From Fulvitalea axinellae (lineage in GTDB: Bacteria; Bacteroidota; Bacteroidia; Cytophagales; Cyclobacteriaceae), in NCBI RefSeq assembly GCF_036492835.1, contig NZ_AP025314.1, forward strand, positions 4,630,010-4,694,009: a stretch of 64,000 nt of DNA. Reading direction: 5' to 3'. Shown in pieces: positions 36,329 to 45,610 of the stretch (position 1 is its first letter; each line of letters begins with the position of its first letter). Under the pieces are notes generated by a model that saw nothing but the letters and a program-made list of their open reading frames with translations, was not told the DNA's origin and made no database searches. The translations under genes were made by a program, and so were the position numbers.

Positions 36329-37390
36329 ATGACACGATTTACACTGACATTACTTGCGCTTACCCTATCCACCTTAATCTCGTTTGGACAAAGCGCTGTC
36401 CTTTACGGAAAAGTGGAAAACTGGCCTACCGATACGCTCCATTTTACCACATTACCTTTTCATTCTCCTTATTCGGCGCAGTCTGGTTTCGTTCTTCTCG
36501 ACAAGGCTGGTGGTTACATTCTCAAGTTTCCCGAAATAAAAGCCCCGTTTGTATTCTCTGTCACAGCCGAAAAAAAGTTTATCAATCAAAGTCAAAGACT
36601 TTTCCTTTTTGACAACCTTACAGACCAATATTACTATGGTCAGTGCGTCAAACTCTACACTTATACTGTCAGCACGCTTTATTTGGAGCCCGGCGACAGT
36701 CTAAGGGTCGATCTCAGGAAACAAAAACGCTACGGTCATACCGAGCTGGATTTTTATGGAAACAGTAAGGCTAGCCAAGAATACTTCCAGACACTCTTCG
36801 ACCTCGACTCAGAATTCGGAGATTTGATTCAGGACGAAGCTTTTTCCAACGCCTCAAAATTGATCTCAGAAGCGACTCAAAAGAAACTCAAACAACTCGA
36901 AGAGAAAAAGGAAAACCTAAGCCCGTTCGTATACGATTACGCCAAAGCTGAAATCAGGTATTCGGGCAAAGTCGAGCTTTTGAAATCATTAAGGACAAAA
37001 TCGGACAGGGTTTTGGATTATCTGTTTAAGAAGAAAATGCCAGCCTCCATAAGACGAACATTGGAAATACCGAAAAACAAACTTGCTTACGCAACCCTGA
37101 CCAGCGAACAATTCAACGAATATCTGGAACTCTATCTGCACTATAAACTCAGCGTCAAACGGCATAAGTTTGTCCGCCATCAAGCGCTTAACACGGAAAA
37201 ATTTGATTTCGCCCTACGTACGCTTCCCAAATCGACGCTATACCATTATCTAGCGAATCGACTGCTTGAGGCCGATAAAAGCGCTGAAATAAATGCATTG
37301 TACCATAAGCTTCTAAAAAAGTATCCGGCCGGGGAACTGAACAACCAGCTTGTCGAAAAATTCGGTTCTATGGCACAAAGTAATCACTAG
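36329..37390 (+). CDS. Secreted protein like the N-terminal part of TlpA-type reductases, thioredoxin domain missing
   Basis: The 353-residue protein has a signal peptide ending at LISFGQ and a β-rich domain with YLEPGDSLRVDL. A helical part follows, ending at LLKKYPAGELNNQLVEKFG. In many Bacteroidota TlpA-like proteins this arrangement is followed directly by a thioredoxin domain, but here the stop comes at that point, and the next 100 bases hold no CxxC. It could be a natural short variant or a truncation. Paralogues with thioredoxin domains are present (18477-19601). Confidence 0.7.
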   Translation: MTRFTLTLLALTLSTLISFGQSAVLYGKVENWPTDTLHFTTLPFHSPYSAQSGFVLLDKAGGYILKFPEIKAPFVFSVTAEKKFINQSQRLFLFDNLTDQYYYGQCVKLYTYTVSTLYLEPGDSLRVDLRKQKRYGHTELDFYGNSKASQEYFQTLFDLDSEFGDLIQDEAFSNASKLISEATQKKLKQLEEKKENLSPFVYDYAKAEIRYSGKVELLKSLRTKSDRVLDYLFKKKMPASIRRTLEIPKNKLAYATLTSEQFNEYLELYLHYKLSVKRHKFVRHQALNTEKFDFALRTLPKSTLYHYLANRLLEADKSAEINALYHKLLKKYPAGELNNQLVEKFGSMAQSNH

Positions 37391-37497
37391 GGTTTCAGAA
37401 TAAGATCAGTTTAAAATCAGGATCAGAATACTATTGCGAATAAAAGGAGAAGCGTTTGCCTAAAAATGGACAGACGTTTCTCTTCGTCTTCTTTTAA

Positions 37498-38337
37498 TCA
37501 AGCAGTCTCGGCAATTTCTTCATTCTCCTGTTCCGCCATTTCCCTGACCTTTTTATTTTTTTTCGCCAACATCACTCTCAGTTGGTCATCGTCAAACACT
37601 ACCACGGTTTCCGAAATCTTATCGTGAGTGCACTGGTGGTTTTTATCCCAAAGCATCTGAAAAAATCCCATCATAAAAAGCGACGCCGAAGAAACGTACC
37701 CGGACAAACGCTCCAGCGAATTCCACAGCGTAAGCCTTTTCCCATTCAACTTAACGGCCCGTATACCAAACAATCGCTTTCCAGGAGTCTGGCCTTGAAG
37801 CTTGTAAGTAAATGCGGTAAAATATATCAAACCGAAAGCCGTACTGAAAAACGCCCCGAAGTAGTCTTGTAATATCTCGAACAGCGGTAAACTCACAAAC
37901 CAAGATGTCTCTCCGGAACTTTCCGTACCGCCTCCATACATCACCGACTTATAAGCCACCAAAATTCCCACAAGAATCGACAGAATAATCGACCAAAACA
38001 GAATATGCAGAAGGACATGGGCGTAGGCTCTGAAAAACTTCCGGATATGCGCTTGTTGCCTCGGGCCCACTCTCAAGTTCTCCGATTTGTTGAGCAACTC
38101 TTTGGCTCCCTGTTCAATCAGCTTTTTAGGCCGGTTTACCACATTGAACTTAAACCTTACCACAGCAAACAGCACTACGGCCAGCAACAACCAATTGTGC
38201 AAATAGCCAAACGCGCCCACCACAGCCCAATCAAACACAAACGCCAAAGCCCTTCGCTGAAACGAAGCCAGACGCTTCCCCTGCAGGGTTTCGCAGACCT
38301 CTAGATGACTCAGATCGAATTGTTTTCTCATATCCAC
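37498..38337 (-). CDS. RDD family membrane protein
   Basis: The 279-residue membrane protein has the RDD signature: SFQRRALAFVFDWAVVGAFGY in the first helix, four hydrophobic segments and the QGQTPGKRLFGIRAVKLNGKRLTLWNSLERL loop. The family members are of unclear function; some act in ion or small-molecule transport. It is monocistronic and ends in a charged tail. Confidence 0.88.
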   Translation of the reverse strand: MDMRKQFDLSHLEVCETLQGKRLASFQRRALAFVFDWAVVGAFGYLHNWLLLAVVLFAVVRFKFNVVNRPKKLIEQGAKELLNKSENLRVGPRQQAHIRKFFRAYAHVLLHILFWSIILSILVGILVAYKSVMYGGGTESSGETSWFVSLPLFEILQDYFGAFFSTAFGLIYFTAFTYKLQGQTPGKRLFGIRAVKLNGKRLTLWNSLERLSGYVSSASLFMMGFFQMLWDKNHQCTHDKISETVVVFDDDQLRVMLAKKNKKVREMAEQENEEIAETA

Positions 38338-38645
38338 ATACTCAAGCGGGCGACAATACGCACACCTAATTGTTTAATTACCAGTCGAAACGTTGAAAAT
38401 AACAAACAACATTGTACTTATGAAGAAATACTTAAGCTTGTTTTTAGACAAATTTCAAATTGATCCCATATAAGTGAAGTTTCGAAACCTTGCCGTATTT
38501 TGCGGCGTTTCCACTAGAATAACAATCATTCTCTATCTGCGTCCCATATGTTTTCGCTTTTTGAGCGCAAACCCGGCCACTCGCTTTATCCGGCTGGAAT
38601 GAGATGCTGATCGGCAAACATCATCAGACTCTAGATACAAGTAAT

Positions 38646-39176
38646 ATGAAAGACCTTCTTACCCAAACCCGTTCGTTGGCTATCGGCGTGGAAAACGCCC
38701 TCAACAAACAGGTGATCATGGAGGCCGAATCTTCGGCCGTTTATTTGGCCATGGCCTCGTGGTGCATGCGCAACGGTTATGAAAAAGCCCGCGATTTCTT
38801 TATGGCCCAAGCCGACGAGGAACGCGAGCACATGAAAAAGATTTTCCGCTATGTCGACGATATGGGCGGACAGGCCTCGCCCGGGCACGTAGGCAAAGTG
38901 AAAGAAGATTTCGACAGTTTCCGTCATGTGTTCGAGTGCATGCTTGACCAAGAAATCGCCGTTTCCAAATCGATCAACAACATTGTGGCGCTCGCCTACG
39001 AAGAGAAAGATTTCTCAACGGTTCAGTACCTGCAGTGGTTTGTCGAGGAACAGCGCGAGGAAGTTTACGTAGCCCGCCAAATCGTCAAACTCTTCGACTT
39101 GGTAAATATCGATGGAGGCATCAGCGTTTTCGATATCGAGGACAAACTCGGAAGCATCGAGTACAAGGAAGGATAA
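38646..39176 (+). CDS. Ferritin
   Basis: I chose the ATG at 38646 (MKDLLTQTRSLAIGVENALNKQV) over one 14 codons upstream, because ferritins begin near this helix. The 176-residue protein stores iron as ferric mineral in a 24-subunit shell. Ferroxidase ligands are visible as E in MEAESSAVYLAM, EEREHMKK and VEEQREEVY. It stands just before the ccm genes but ends with its own terminator. The 308-base gap before it shows only a near-match to a -7 box. Confidence 0.93.
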   Translation: MKDLLTQTRSLAIGVENALNKQVIMEAESSAVYLAMASWCMRNGYEKARDFFMAQADEEREHMKKIFRYVDDMGGQASPGHVGKVKEDFDSFRHVFECMLDQEIAVSKSINNIVALAYEEKDFSTVQYLQWFVEEQREEVYVARQIVKLFDLVNIDGGISVFDIEDKLGSIEYKEG

Positions 39177-39210
39177 AATACCCGGTACGGGTTTCCAAAA
39201 CTAGATATTC

Positions 39211-39234
39211 AAGACCCGCAAGGGTCTTTTTTTT
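39211..39234 (+). terminator. Terminator after ferritin
   Basis: AAGACCC and GGGTCTT pair with a 4-base loop and are followed by TTTTTT. It lies 35 bases after the ferritin stop. Confidence 0.85.
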
Positions 39235-39453
39235 GCCGTAACATTAAGTACTTTTCTTACGTATGCGCTAAAACGTGTCGGCCAGCGTTCGCATGATGAA
39301 CATCTGTTTATTTTCCTGAGAAAAATCATGTGTTTTTGCTAAATTAGCGCCGAATTACCCTGATTATGAAAGGACTTCGGAAAAAAACGGATTTTCCCGA
39401 AAAGGACAACCCGGCTGTTCCGAAGCAAATTTGTTCGTAAAAAATACTTATCG

Positions 39454-40134
39454 ATGGGCGTACTGAAAAGGCATTGGTGGAAAGGGCTTGCGCTGTTACT
39501 GTTGGCGTATTCGATCGTAGGCGGTTTATTGCTTGACGTACCTCGGCTGGCCATCCTCAACGAAACCATCCGGGCACTGTATTTCCACGTACCGATGTGG
39601 TTCGCCATGACGTTCATGATGCTTCTCTCCGTAATCTATGCGGTGATGTACATGAATAACCCAACGGCAAAAAACGACGCCTTCTCCGAGCAACTGGCAA
39701 GAGTCGGCGTATTGATGGGCATGCTCGGTATAGCAACGGGCATGGTTTGGGCAAAATTCACTTGGGGAGCGTTCTGGAGCAACGACCCGAAACAAAATTC
39801 CGCGGCCATCGGTCTGCTGATTTACTTCGCGTACTTCATCCTGCGCGGTTCCATGACCGACGAACAGCAACGCGCCCGCATCAGCGCCACGTACAATGTA
39901 TTCGCATTCGTACTCCTGATCTTGCTTCTGTTCGTATTGCCCCGGATGACTTCCTCACTTCACCCCGGCAACGGTGGCAACCCCGGTTTCAACGCTTATG
40001 ATCTGGACAGCAAGCTTCGTCTTGTATTCTATCCCGCCGTACTCGGCTGGATCCTTATGGGCCTTTGGGTAGCGCGCTTGCGCACTCGCCTGAGTTTGGT
40101 GGAAACCGCTATTGAGGAAGAAGAAATCGCTTGA
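39454..40134 (+). CDS. ccmC: Cytochrome c maturation haem-transport protein CcmC
   Basis: The 226-residue membrane protein has six predicted helices and the tryptophan-rich periplasmic segment WGAFWSNDPKQNS (residues 104-116) of the CcmC/CcsA haem-handling family. LYFHVPMWFAM before it and LHPGNGGNPGFNAYD after it supply histidines that can bind haem. CcmC delivers haem to the chaperone CcmE, encoded two genes downstream. ccmA and ccmB, usually adjacent in Bacteroidota, are absent from the window. Confidence 0.93.
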   Translation: MGVLKRHWWKGLALLLLAYSIVGGLLLDVPRLAILNETIRALYFHVPMWFAMTFMMLLSVIYAVMYMNNPTAKNDAFSEQLARVGVLMGMLGIATGMVWAKFTWGAFWSNDPKQNSAAIGLLIYFAYFILRGSMTDEQQRARISATYNVFAFVLLILLLFVLPRMTSSLHPGNGGNPGFNAYDLDSKLRLVFYPAVLGWILMGLWVARLRTRLSLVETAIEEEEIA

Positions 40135-40180
40135 ATTCGATGATTGGGGCCCGCCCGACGGTACCCGAAACGACGCTGAA

Positions 40181-40462
40181 ATGAAGAAACTATCGCTTAG
40201 CCTGGTTTTCGCTATCGCCGCTGTTGCGGGATTCGCCCAGGACAAAATCCCGGTGAAAGCCGAGGACTACGCCAACTACAGCATTGAAATGGCCGACCAG
40301 TTCCGCGCCGACGGCAAGATTTACGTAGTCGTGGCCGTCATGCTCGTTATCTTCGCCGTAATGGCAGTGTACCTGATCCGCTTGGAGAAAAAGGCATCGA
40401 AAATCGAAGCCGGCCTTGAGGAACTGAAAAGAATCCGTACCGAAGAAAACCAAGCCGTATGA
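40181..40462 (+). CDS. ccmD: CcmD family protein
   Basis: The start at 40181 (MKKLSLSLVFAIAAVAGFAQ) gives a 93-residue protein: a signal-like N-terminus, then a single membrane helix (IYVVVAVMLVIFAVMAVYLIRLEKK) and a charged C-terminal coil, as in CcmD. An upstream in-frame start would put this signal inside. CcmD assists release of holo-CcmE. The gene lies between ccmC and ccmE and overlaps ccmE by four bases (ATGA). Confidence 0.85.
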   Translation: MKKLSLSLVFAIAAVAGFAQDKIPVKAEDYANYSIEMADQFRADGKIYVVVAVMLVIFAVMAVYLIRLEKKASKIEAGLEELKRIRTEENQAV

Positions 40463-40869
40463 AAAAGTCACATATATTCGGAATCGTCATCATAGCGGTG
40501 TCCATCGTCATCATCGCCGTCACTATGGGAGACGCCAGCTCTTACGTGACCTTCTCCAAAGCCAAAGACATTGCCGCCAAAAGCGCCAAGGACGTTCACG
40601 TAGTCGGTAAACTGACCAAAAACGCCACGGGGCAGGTTACGGGCATAGTGGAAAGCCCTGACAAGCTCTCGTTCCGCTTCAGTATGAAAGACGAGGACGG
40701 GCAAGTTCGCGAGGTATTCTACAACAAGCCATTGCCTCAGGATTTCTACCGCTCCGAGCAGGTTGTGGTGATCGGGCGTTTTCCCAAAGCGGAAAGCAAG
40801 CAGTTCCAGGCAAACGAAATCCTTCTCAAATGCCCTTCCAAGTATCAGGAAGAGCAAGTGAAGGTTTAA
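40459..40869 (+). CDS. ccmE: Haem chaperone CcmE with CxxxY motif
   Basis: The 136-residue protein has one N-terminal membrane helix and an OB-fold-like domain (VVGKLTKNATGQVTGIVES, VVVIGRFPKAESKQFQANEIL). In most CcmE proteins the haem is bound by H in HxxxY. Here the place is taken by C125-P-S-K-Y129, so the haem ligand is predicted to be cysteine. CxxxY CcmE is known from archaea and Desulfovibrio-type bacteria, and this looks like the same class. A strong terminator follows. Confidence 0.93.
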   Translation: MKKSHIFGIVIIAVSIVIIAVTMGDASSYVTFSKAKDIAAKSAKDVHVVGKLTKNATGQVTGIVESPDKLSFRFSMKDEDGQVREVFYNKPLPQDFYRSEQVVVIGRFPKAESKQFQANEILLKCPSKYQEEQVKV

Positions 40870-40900
40870 ACTCTTTTGAGACGTTTTACCATGCTTTGGA

Positions 40901-40948
40901 AAAAACACAACCTGATCACTGCGTTAAGCGATCAGGTTGTGTTTTTTC
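40901..40948 (+). terminator. Terminator between ccmE and ccmF
   Basis: AAAAACACAACCTGATC pairs with GATCAGGTTGTGTTTTT across an 11-base loop. The long perfect stem makes this a strong terminator. ccmF therefore needs its own promoter. Confidence 0.88.
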
Positions 40949-40981
40949 TGTTATATATGAATTTTCTGTGATCGCCTAGAA

Positions 40982-41011
40982 TTGGAGAGAAATCCGTTCT
41001 CGCTATATTCG
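40982..41011 (+). promoter_or_regulatory. Promoter of ccmF, TTG-N19-TATATTCG
   Basis: TTG at 40982-40984 is separated by exactly 19 bases from TATATTCG (41004-41011), the spacing and shape of Bacteroidota housekeeping promoters. It lies between the ccmE terminator and the ccmF ATG at 41050, with a leader of about 30 bases. Confidence 0.65.
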
Positions 41012-41049
41012 GGTAATTTCCCAGCACCAAAACCTTAAAACCGGGAACA

Positions 41050-43626
41050 ATGCAATTAAACGAGACTGTAGGATTAGTGGGGCGCTTTTCGGTCTACTTC
41101 TCTTTCGCTTTGGCTTTGGTATCGGCCATCAGCTTCATCATCAGCCTTCGCCAATCGGACGAAGCGAAGAGGCTGGAATGGCTGAAAAACGCCAGAGGTC
41201 TTTTCTATGTTCATGCCGTGGCCGTGGCGGTCTCGGTTATATGCGTAATGTCGATCCTGTTCGGCAATAAATTCGAATACCATTACGCTTGGAGCCATTC
41301 TTCCATAAACTTGCCTTTCTACTACGTTCTGGCCGGTTTCTGGGAAGGGCAGGAGGGAAGTTTCCAGCTATGGGTCCTCTTCGACGCTCTTCTGGGACTT
41401 GTTCTTATCAAGACCAATAAGTCTTGGGAGGCGCCCGTAATGGCGATCTTCGCCTTGGTACAGGTATTCTTGATATCCATGCTTTTGGGTCTGGAACCTT
41501 TCGGAATAAAGATAGGCTCGTCGCCTTTTATCCTGCTCCGCGACGCCGTGCCCGGTGGCGTGTTTGATATGAATCCGAACTTCATTCCCGAAGACGGAAC
41601 AGGCCTGAACCCGCTTTTGCAAAACATCTGGATGGTAATTCACCCGCCGGTACTTTTCCTAGGCTACGCTTTGGCGCTTATCCCATTCGCCTTCGCTCTT
41701 GCGGGCATGGTTACCGGACGAGTAAAAGAATGGATCAAGCCAGCTTTGCCATGGACTATCCTCGGCACGGCCGTTCTTGGCGCAGGTATTATCATGGGCG
41801 GTTACTGGGCTTACGTTACGCTTAACTTCGGTGGCTACTGGGCTTGGGACCCTGTCGAAAACGCCGTTCTCGTTCCGTGGTTGGTAATGGTCGGCTCTGT
41901 CCATATGATGATTATCGCCAGAAAAAGTGAGACCGCACTTAAAGCCAGTTATATTCTGGCCGTGGCCGGATTCGTCCTGATTCTATACAGCACATTCCTT
42001 ACGCGTAGCGGTATTCTCGGAAATTCGTCCGTACACTCTTTCACCGACTTGGGACTCTCCGGACAGCTTTTGATTTACTTGCTGTTCTTCACCTTCGTAG
42101 CCATTGGAGTGTTTATAGCGAAATGGAAGCTTCTTCCTTCCACAGACAAAGAGACATCGGCATACTCTGGCGATTTCTGGATCTTTATCGGCATCACGAT
42201 CTTGATGCTTTCCGCTTTCCAAGTATTGATTCCTACATCGTTCCCCGTATTCAACAGCATCGCCGGACTGTTTGGCGGAGACCTGAGCTTGGCACTCCCA
42301 GCCGACCAGGAGGCTTTCTACAACAAGTTCCAGATTTGGTTCGCTGTTGGGTTGGCACTGTTTTCCGGCATCGCCCAGTTCTTCTATTGGAGAAGGGTTA
42401 AGCCAGGCGAGATCTTCACTATGATCTCCGTTCCGTTGGTAATCACTTTGGTTATCACCAGCGCCATTATCCTTATTGGTAGCGTTCATAAGCTTTCTTA
42501 CATCCTGTTCCTTACATCGTCGGTATTTATGTTGGTGTCCAACGGACGGATCTTGTTCCATATGCTTTCCCGTTCGAACTTCAAGCTTTCGGGCGGAGCG
42601 GTTTCGCATATCGGAGTGGCTCTGATGCTGATCGGCGTGCTTTTCTCTTCGGGATACTCCAAAGTGATTTCGCAAAACCGTTCAGGAATGTTGCTATTCG
42701 GCGAAAACGCCGACGCCACAGCCGAACGCGAGCATATGCTTATGTGGATCAACAGTCCTGAAAAACTGGACAAATATGAAGTGAAATACCTCGGAAAAAG
42801 GGTGAAAATAGAAGGCCACGACAAGCTCGTTGACCGGAACCTATTATTGCCTACCGACATTCCGCACCGCGCCGTAGCCGTAAAGGACTATAAAGTGGAC
42901 GGGAAAACGATATTCTTCCAAGGCGATACCGTAAAGGCCGATACGGACGTACTCTACTGCGAAGTGGAGTATTCCGAAAACGGAAAAAAGGCATTTACAT
43001 TATTCCCTCAAGCGAAGGTTAACGCCGGCGACATGGGCTTGATCCCTTCTCCGGATATCCGTCGTTATTGGGACAAGGACATCTACACGCACGTAGCGGC
43101 CGTAGCCGACCCGAGCGAAGAGCCGGACTGGACCAAAGCCGACGACTTTATCGCCAAGCAAGGCGAGCGTTTCTTCATCAACGATTACGTAGCCCGTTTT
43201 GAGCGCGTGGAGCCTATCCGTTCGTTGCCCGGCATTGAGCTCGGCCAAAATGATGCGGCGGTAAAAGCTATCGTCAACGTATTCCACCGCGACCGGACTT
43301 ACACGCTTGAGCCAATTTTCGTGATCAAAAATCGTCGTGTGGCCCGTTTGGAAAGTGTGGTGGAAGACCTCGGAATCAGAATGATCATTAACGATATCGA
43401 TCCGGACAACGGCGGCGCTTTCACTTTCAAGACCAGCGTTTCCCAAGAGGATTATATCATCATGAAGGCTTCTTCAAAACCGATGATCAATATTCTTTGG
43501 CTCGGAACCTTCGTGCTTATGTTCGGCTTCGGAATTTCGGGAGTTCGCCGTTACAAAGACTTTAAGGCACAGCGAAACAAAGACAAGAAAAGAGCAGCCC
43601 GTCCTTTGGCGGAAGCGAGTGTATAA
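41050..43626 (+). CDS. ccmF: Haem lyase / cytochrome c assembly protein CcmF
   Basis: The 858-residue polytopic membrane protein joins haem to apocytochrome c. The haem-binding WWD-type region reads GGYWAWDPVENA (residues 261-272), and conserved histidines sit in YAWSHSS, IHPPVLFL (near residue 197) and VGSVHMMI. The C-terminal third is a periplasmic β-rich part before the last helix. The length is somewhat above the usual 630-700 residues, the excess lying in that periplasmic part. It is transcribed separately from ccmCDE. Confidence 0.93.
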   Translation: MQLNETVGLVGRFSVYFSFALALVSAISFIISLRQSDEAKRLEWLKNARGLFYVHAVAVAVSVICVMSILFGNKFEYHYAWSHSSINLPFYYVLAGFWEGQEGSFQLWVLFDALLGLVLIKTNKSWEAPVMAIFALVQVFLISMLLGLEPFGIKIGSSPFILLRDAVPGGVFDMNPNFIPEDGTGLNPLLQNIWMVIHPPVLFLGYALALIPFAFALAGMVTGRVKEWIKPALPWTILGTAVLGAGIIMGGYWAYVTLNFGGYWAWDPVENAVLVPWLVMVGSVHMMIIARKSETALKASYILAVAGFVLILYSTFLTRSGILGNSSVHSFTDLGLSGQLLIYLLFFTFVAIGVFIAKWKLLPSTDKETSAYSGDFWIFIGITILMLSAFQVLIPTSFPVFNSIAGLFGGDLSLALPADQEAFYNKFQIWFAVGLALFSGIAQFFYWRRVKPGEIFTMISVPLVITLVITSAIILIGSVHKLSYILFLTSSVFMLVSNGRILFHMLSRSNFKLSGGAVSHIGVALMLIGVLFSSGYSKVISQNRSGMLLFGENADATAEREHMLMWINSPEKLDKYEVKYLGKRVKIEGHDKLVDRNLLLPTDIPHRAVAVKDYKVDGKTIFFQGDTVKADTDVLYCEVEYSENGKKAFTLFPQAKVNAGDMGLIPSPDIRRYWDKDIYTHVAAVADPSEEPDWTKADDFIAKQGERFFINDYVARFERVEPIRSLPGIELGQNDAAVKAIVNVFHRDRTYTLEPIFVIKNRRVARLESVVEDLGIRMIINDIDPDNGGAFTFKTSVSQEDYIIMKASSKPMINILWLGTFVLMFGFGISGVRRYKDFKAQRNKDKKRAARPLAEASV

Positions 43627-43630
43627 AAAT

Positions 43631-44896
43631 TCAGGGAACCAACGATCCACCTTCCATTAAGCGGATCCAAGCCAGAAGAATGACGAAGGAAAGGACGGAA
43701 ACAGGAATGCCGTAGCGCATAAATTCCTTGAACGAAATCCGGACATCGTACTTTGCGGCTGCGTTTGCCACGATTAGGTTGGCCACACTACTGGTAAGCA
43801 AAAGGTTTCCTCCGAATGCATTGGCAATGGCGATCACATAGCCCGTCATAGCCTCTTTTATCTCCACAATCTGGAGAATCAGAATAAAACCGGCGGCGTT
43901 GTTCATCAGGTTTCCCGCAAAACCTGTGAGCAACGCCGTCACTGATTTTGACTCAGGATTAATTCCTTTAGAGTTCAACCAACTGTAAATATCCTTCGGC
44001 AATCCCGTTTCGTTCAGCGCCCCCATCAATACAAACAGCCCTGAAAAGAGTATGAGCAATTGCCAATCCACCCGATTCAATATTTTTCTGCTCTTGATAC
44101 TCGAATTGATCAGAATGATTCCCGCCGCGACCAAAGTGCTAAGGTATCTCGGAATATCGGTAAAATAAGTGGCGATCAATAAAACGAGGACAAGCACACC
44201 TTTTCTAACCAATAGGGGATTTATCGCAATCGTCCGCTCCTCGGCAAGCCCGGCTTCGGCATTATTTTCAGCTACCAGATCTTTCCTGCTTAGACCGCAG
44301 ACAACGAAAAACGCCACCGCCAGAGACAACAGCGACGGAACGGCACTCCATGCGGTATATCCTCCAAAATTCAAGTTGGCCACCTGACCGATCACCACGC
44401 TTTGCGCATTGCCGATCAACGTCAACGAGCAACCGATATTACTGGCCAAAGCCATCCCGATAAGAAAAGGAGCTGGACGGTATCCCGCTTTCAGAAGCGC
44501 TTTGGTAATAACCGGCGTAAAGACCAGACAGACCACATCATTGTTGATTAATGCCGATAACAAGCCCGAAGAAAACATCAGCAAAGCCAAAAACACCCGT
44601 GGAGAAGCCGTCTTCTCTGCGACTTTGGAAGCCAAAAGTCTGTAGAAACCGGCCAGATGAAGTTGTGATGAGATTGTCATCAGGCCAAAAAGAATCAGCA
44701 TCGAAGGGAAATCGACGGACTGGATAGCTTTGGGCAGACTAATGGAACCCGCAACCAACAAGGCGATCATACCGATAAGCACAATCGCCGAGCGGTCGAT
44801 TTTCAAATCACCGAACTTTCCCAGAATCATCCCGAGGTAAACGACGGCGATGATGGTCAGGGTAACGATATGCGGGGCCGGTACGCCTACGCTCAT
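43631..44896 (-). CDS. SLC13/ArsB-NhaD-type anion permease
   Basis: The 421-residue protein has 10-12 hydrophobic segments and motif pieces of the ion transporter superfamily: SALINNDVVCLVFTPVI near residue 112, and SNIGCSLTLIGNAQSVVIG near residue 153. The repeated inner half (GFAGNLMNNAAGFILIL, GGNLLLTSSVANLIVA) shows inverted symmetry. The substrate may be a dicarboxylate, phosphate, arsenite or Na+/H+ exchange; the sequence alone does not decide. The upstream lipoprotein gene ends on the base before its ATG. Confidence 0.88.
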   Translation of the reverse strand: MSVGVPAPHIVTLTIIAVVYLGMILGKFGDLKIDRSAIVLIGMIALLVAGSISLPKAIQSVDFPSMLILFGLMTISSQLHLAGFYRLLASKVAEKTASPRVFLALLMFSSGLLSALINNDVVCLVFTPVITKALLKAGYRPAPFLIGMALASNIGCSLTLIGNAQSVVIGQVANLNFGGYTAWSAVPSLLSLAVAFFVVCGLSRKDLVAENNAEAGLAEERTIAINPLLVRKGVLVLVLLIATYFTDIPRYLSTLVAAGIILINSSIKSRKILNRVDWQLLILFSGLFVLMGALNETGLPKDIYSWLNSKGINPESKSVTALLTGFAGNLMNNAAGFILILQIVEIKEAMTGYVIAIANAFGGNLLLTSSVANLIVANAAAKYDVRISFKEFMRYGIPVSVLSFVILLAWIRLMEGGSLVP

Positions 44897-45436
44897 TTAT
44901 TCGGTCATATTCGGAACGTTCTTATGTGAACCCGGAATGGCCAGTGGCGTGATATCGCCTATAGTGTAGATAGATCCGTGGAAGCCCGGCTCATACAATG
45001 CGTCACCCTCGGGTTTTTCGTTGGGAAAAGTCTGCCATTGTATGCTTATCGCTTTTACGGGGTATTTGTCCATCACTTCCCGAGCCATCTTTCGTGTTAT
45101 GATCTCCCACTGCTCATCTTTGGGCAACTTCTCCGAAGGTTGGATATATTTTATGCAGGTAGTCCTCACTTTCCGGTAATCCGGATAAAGCTTCTCGTTG
45201 TGGCTATCGTATTTATATTTCACAAACAGGTTTACCTTTTGGCCTCCTTGCCTTTGCGTTTTCCTATTCAATACCTGAAACATGAACTCCATGCACTCGT
45301 CCAGAGATTCCGTCGGTTGCTCATTTGACGAGAGCCGAACGCTTGCCTTTCTTTCATCGCAAGACGAAAGGCTTATCGCCACCATCAAACCCACTATTAG
45401 AAAAAGACGTTGCGATGTCTTCGTAAAGATGTCCAT
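44897..45436 (-). CDS. Hypothetical lipoprotein
   Basis: The ATG at 45436 begins MDIFTKTSQRLFLIVGLMV with a lipobox-like LSSC about residue 26. A GTG two codons upstream is an alternative. The 179-residue product has no recognised domain. Segments such as NLFVKYKYDSHNEKLYPDYRKV and ITRKMAREVMDKYP suggest a small globular periplasmic protein. The stop abuts the permease start with no gap, so the two are probably cotranscribed and may work together. Confidence 0.72.
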   Translation of the reverse strand: MDIFTKTSQRLFLIVGLMVAISLSSCDERKASVRLSSNEQPTESLDECMEFMFQVLNRKTQRQGGQKVNLFVKYKYDSHNEKLYPDYRKVRTTCIKYIQPSEKLPKDEQWEIITRKMAREVMDKYPVKAISIQWQTFPNEKPEGDALYEPGFHGSIYTIGDITPLAIPGSHKNVPNMTE

Positions 45437-45556
45437 TTGCACTGTTGTCTTGGTAAAACTTAACGCCCCACTCCCTTAAGAGAGGATCTATTGTTTTCAA
45501 CCAAAACGGTAGAGGATGGTTAGATTCCAGCGAAAATCGGCACCTCGGAAAACAAC

Positions 45557-45585
45557 AAACCCGCCCAAGAGTCTTGAGCGGGTTT
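45557..45585 (-). terminator. Terminator after the acyltransferase gene
   Basis: AAACCCGC and GCGGGTTT enclose a CCAAGAGTCTTGA inner stem with one mismatch. On the minus strand the run GTTGTTTTCC follows. Confidence 0.7.
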
Positions 45586-45610
45586 AGATTTCTTATTTCT
45601 TCCGAAACGG

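Noticed and set aside
38338..38645. Iron-responsive regulatory site before ferritin
   Set aside because: I looked for a Fur-like palindrome and saw none that is convincing.
41983..42675. 230-codon minus-strand ORF inside ccmF
   Set aside because: Shadow of the ccmF frame, with hydrophilic low-complexity content and no recognised motif.
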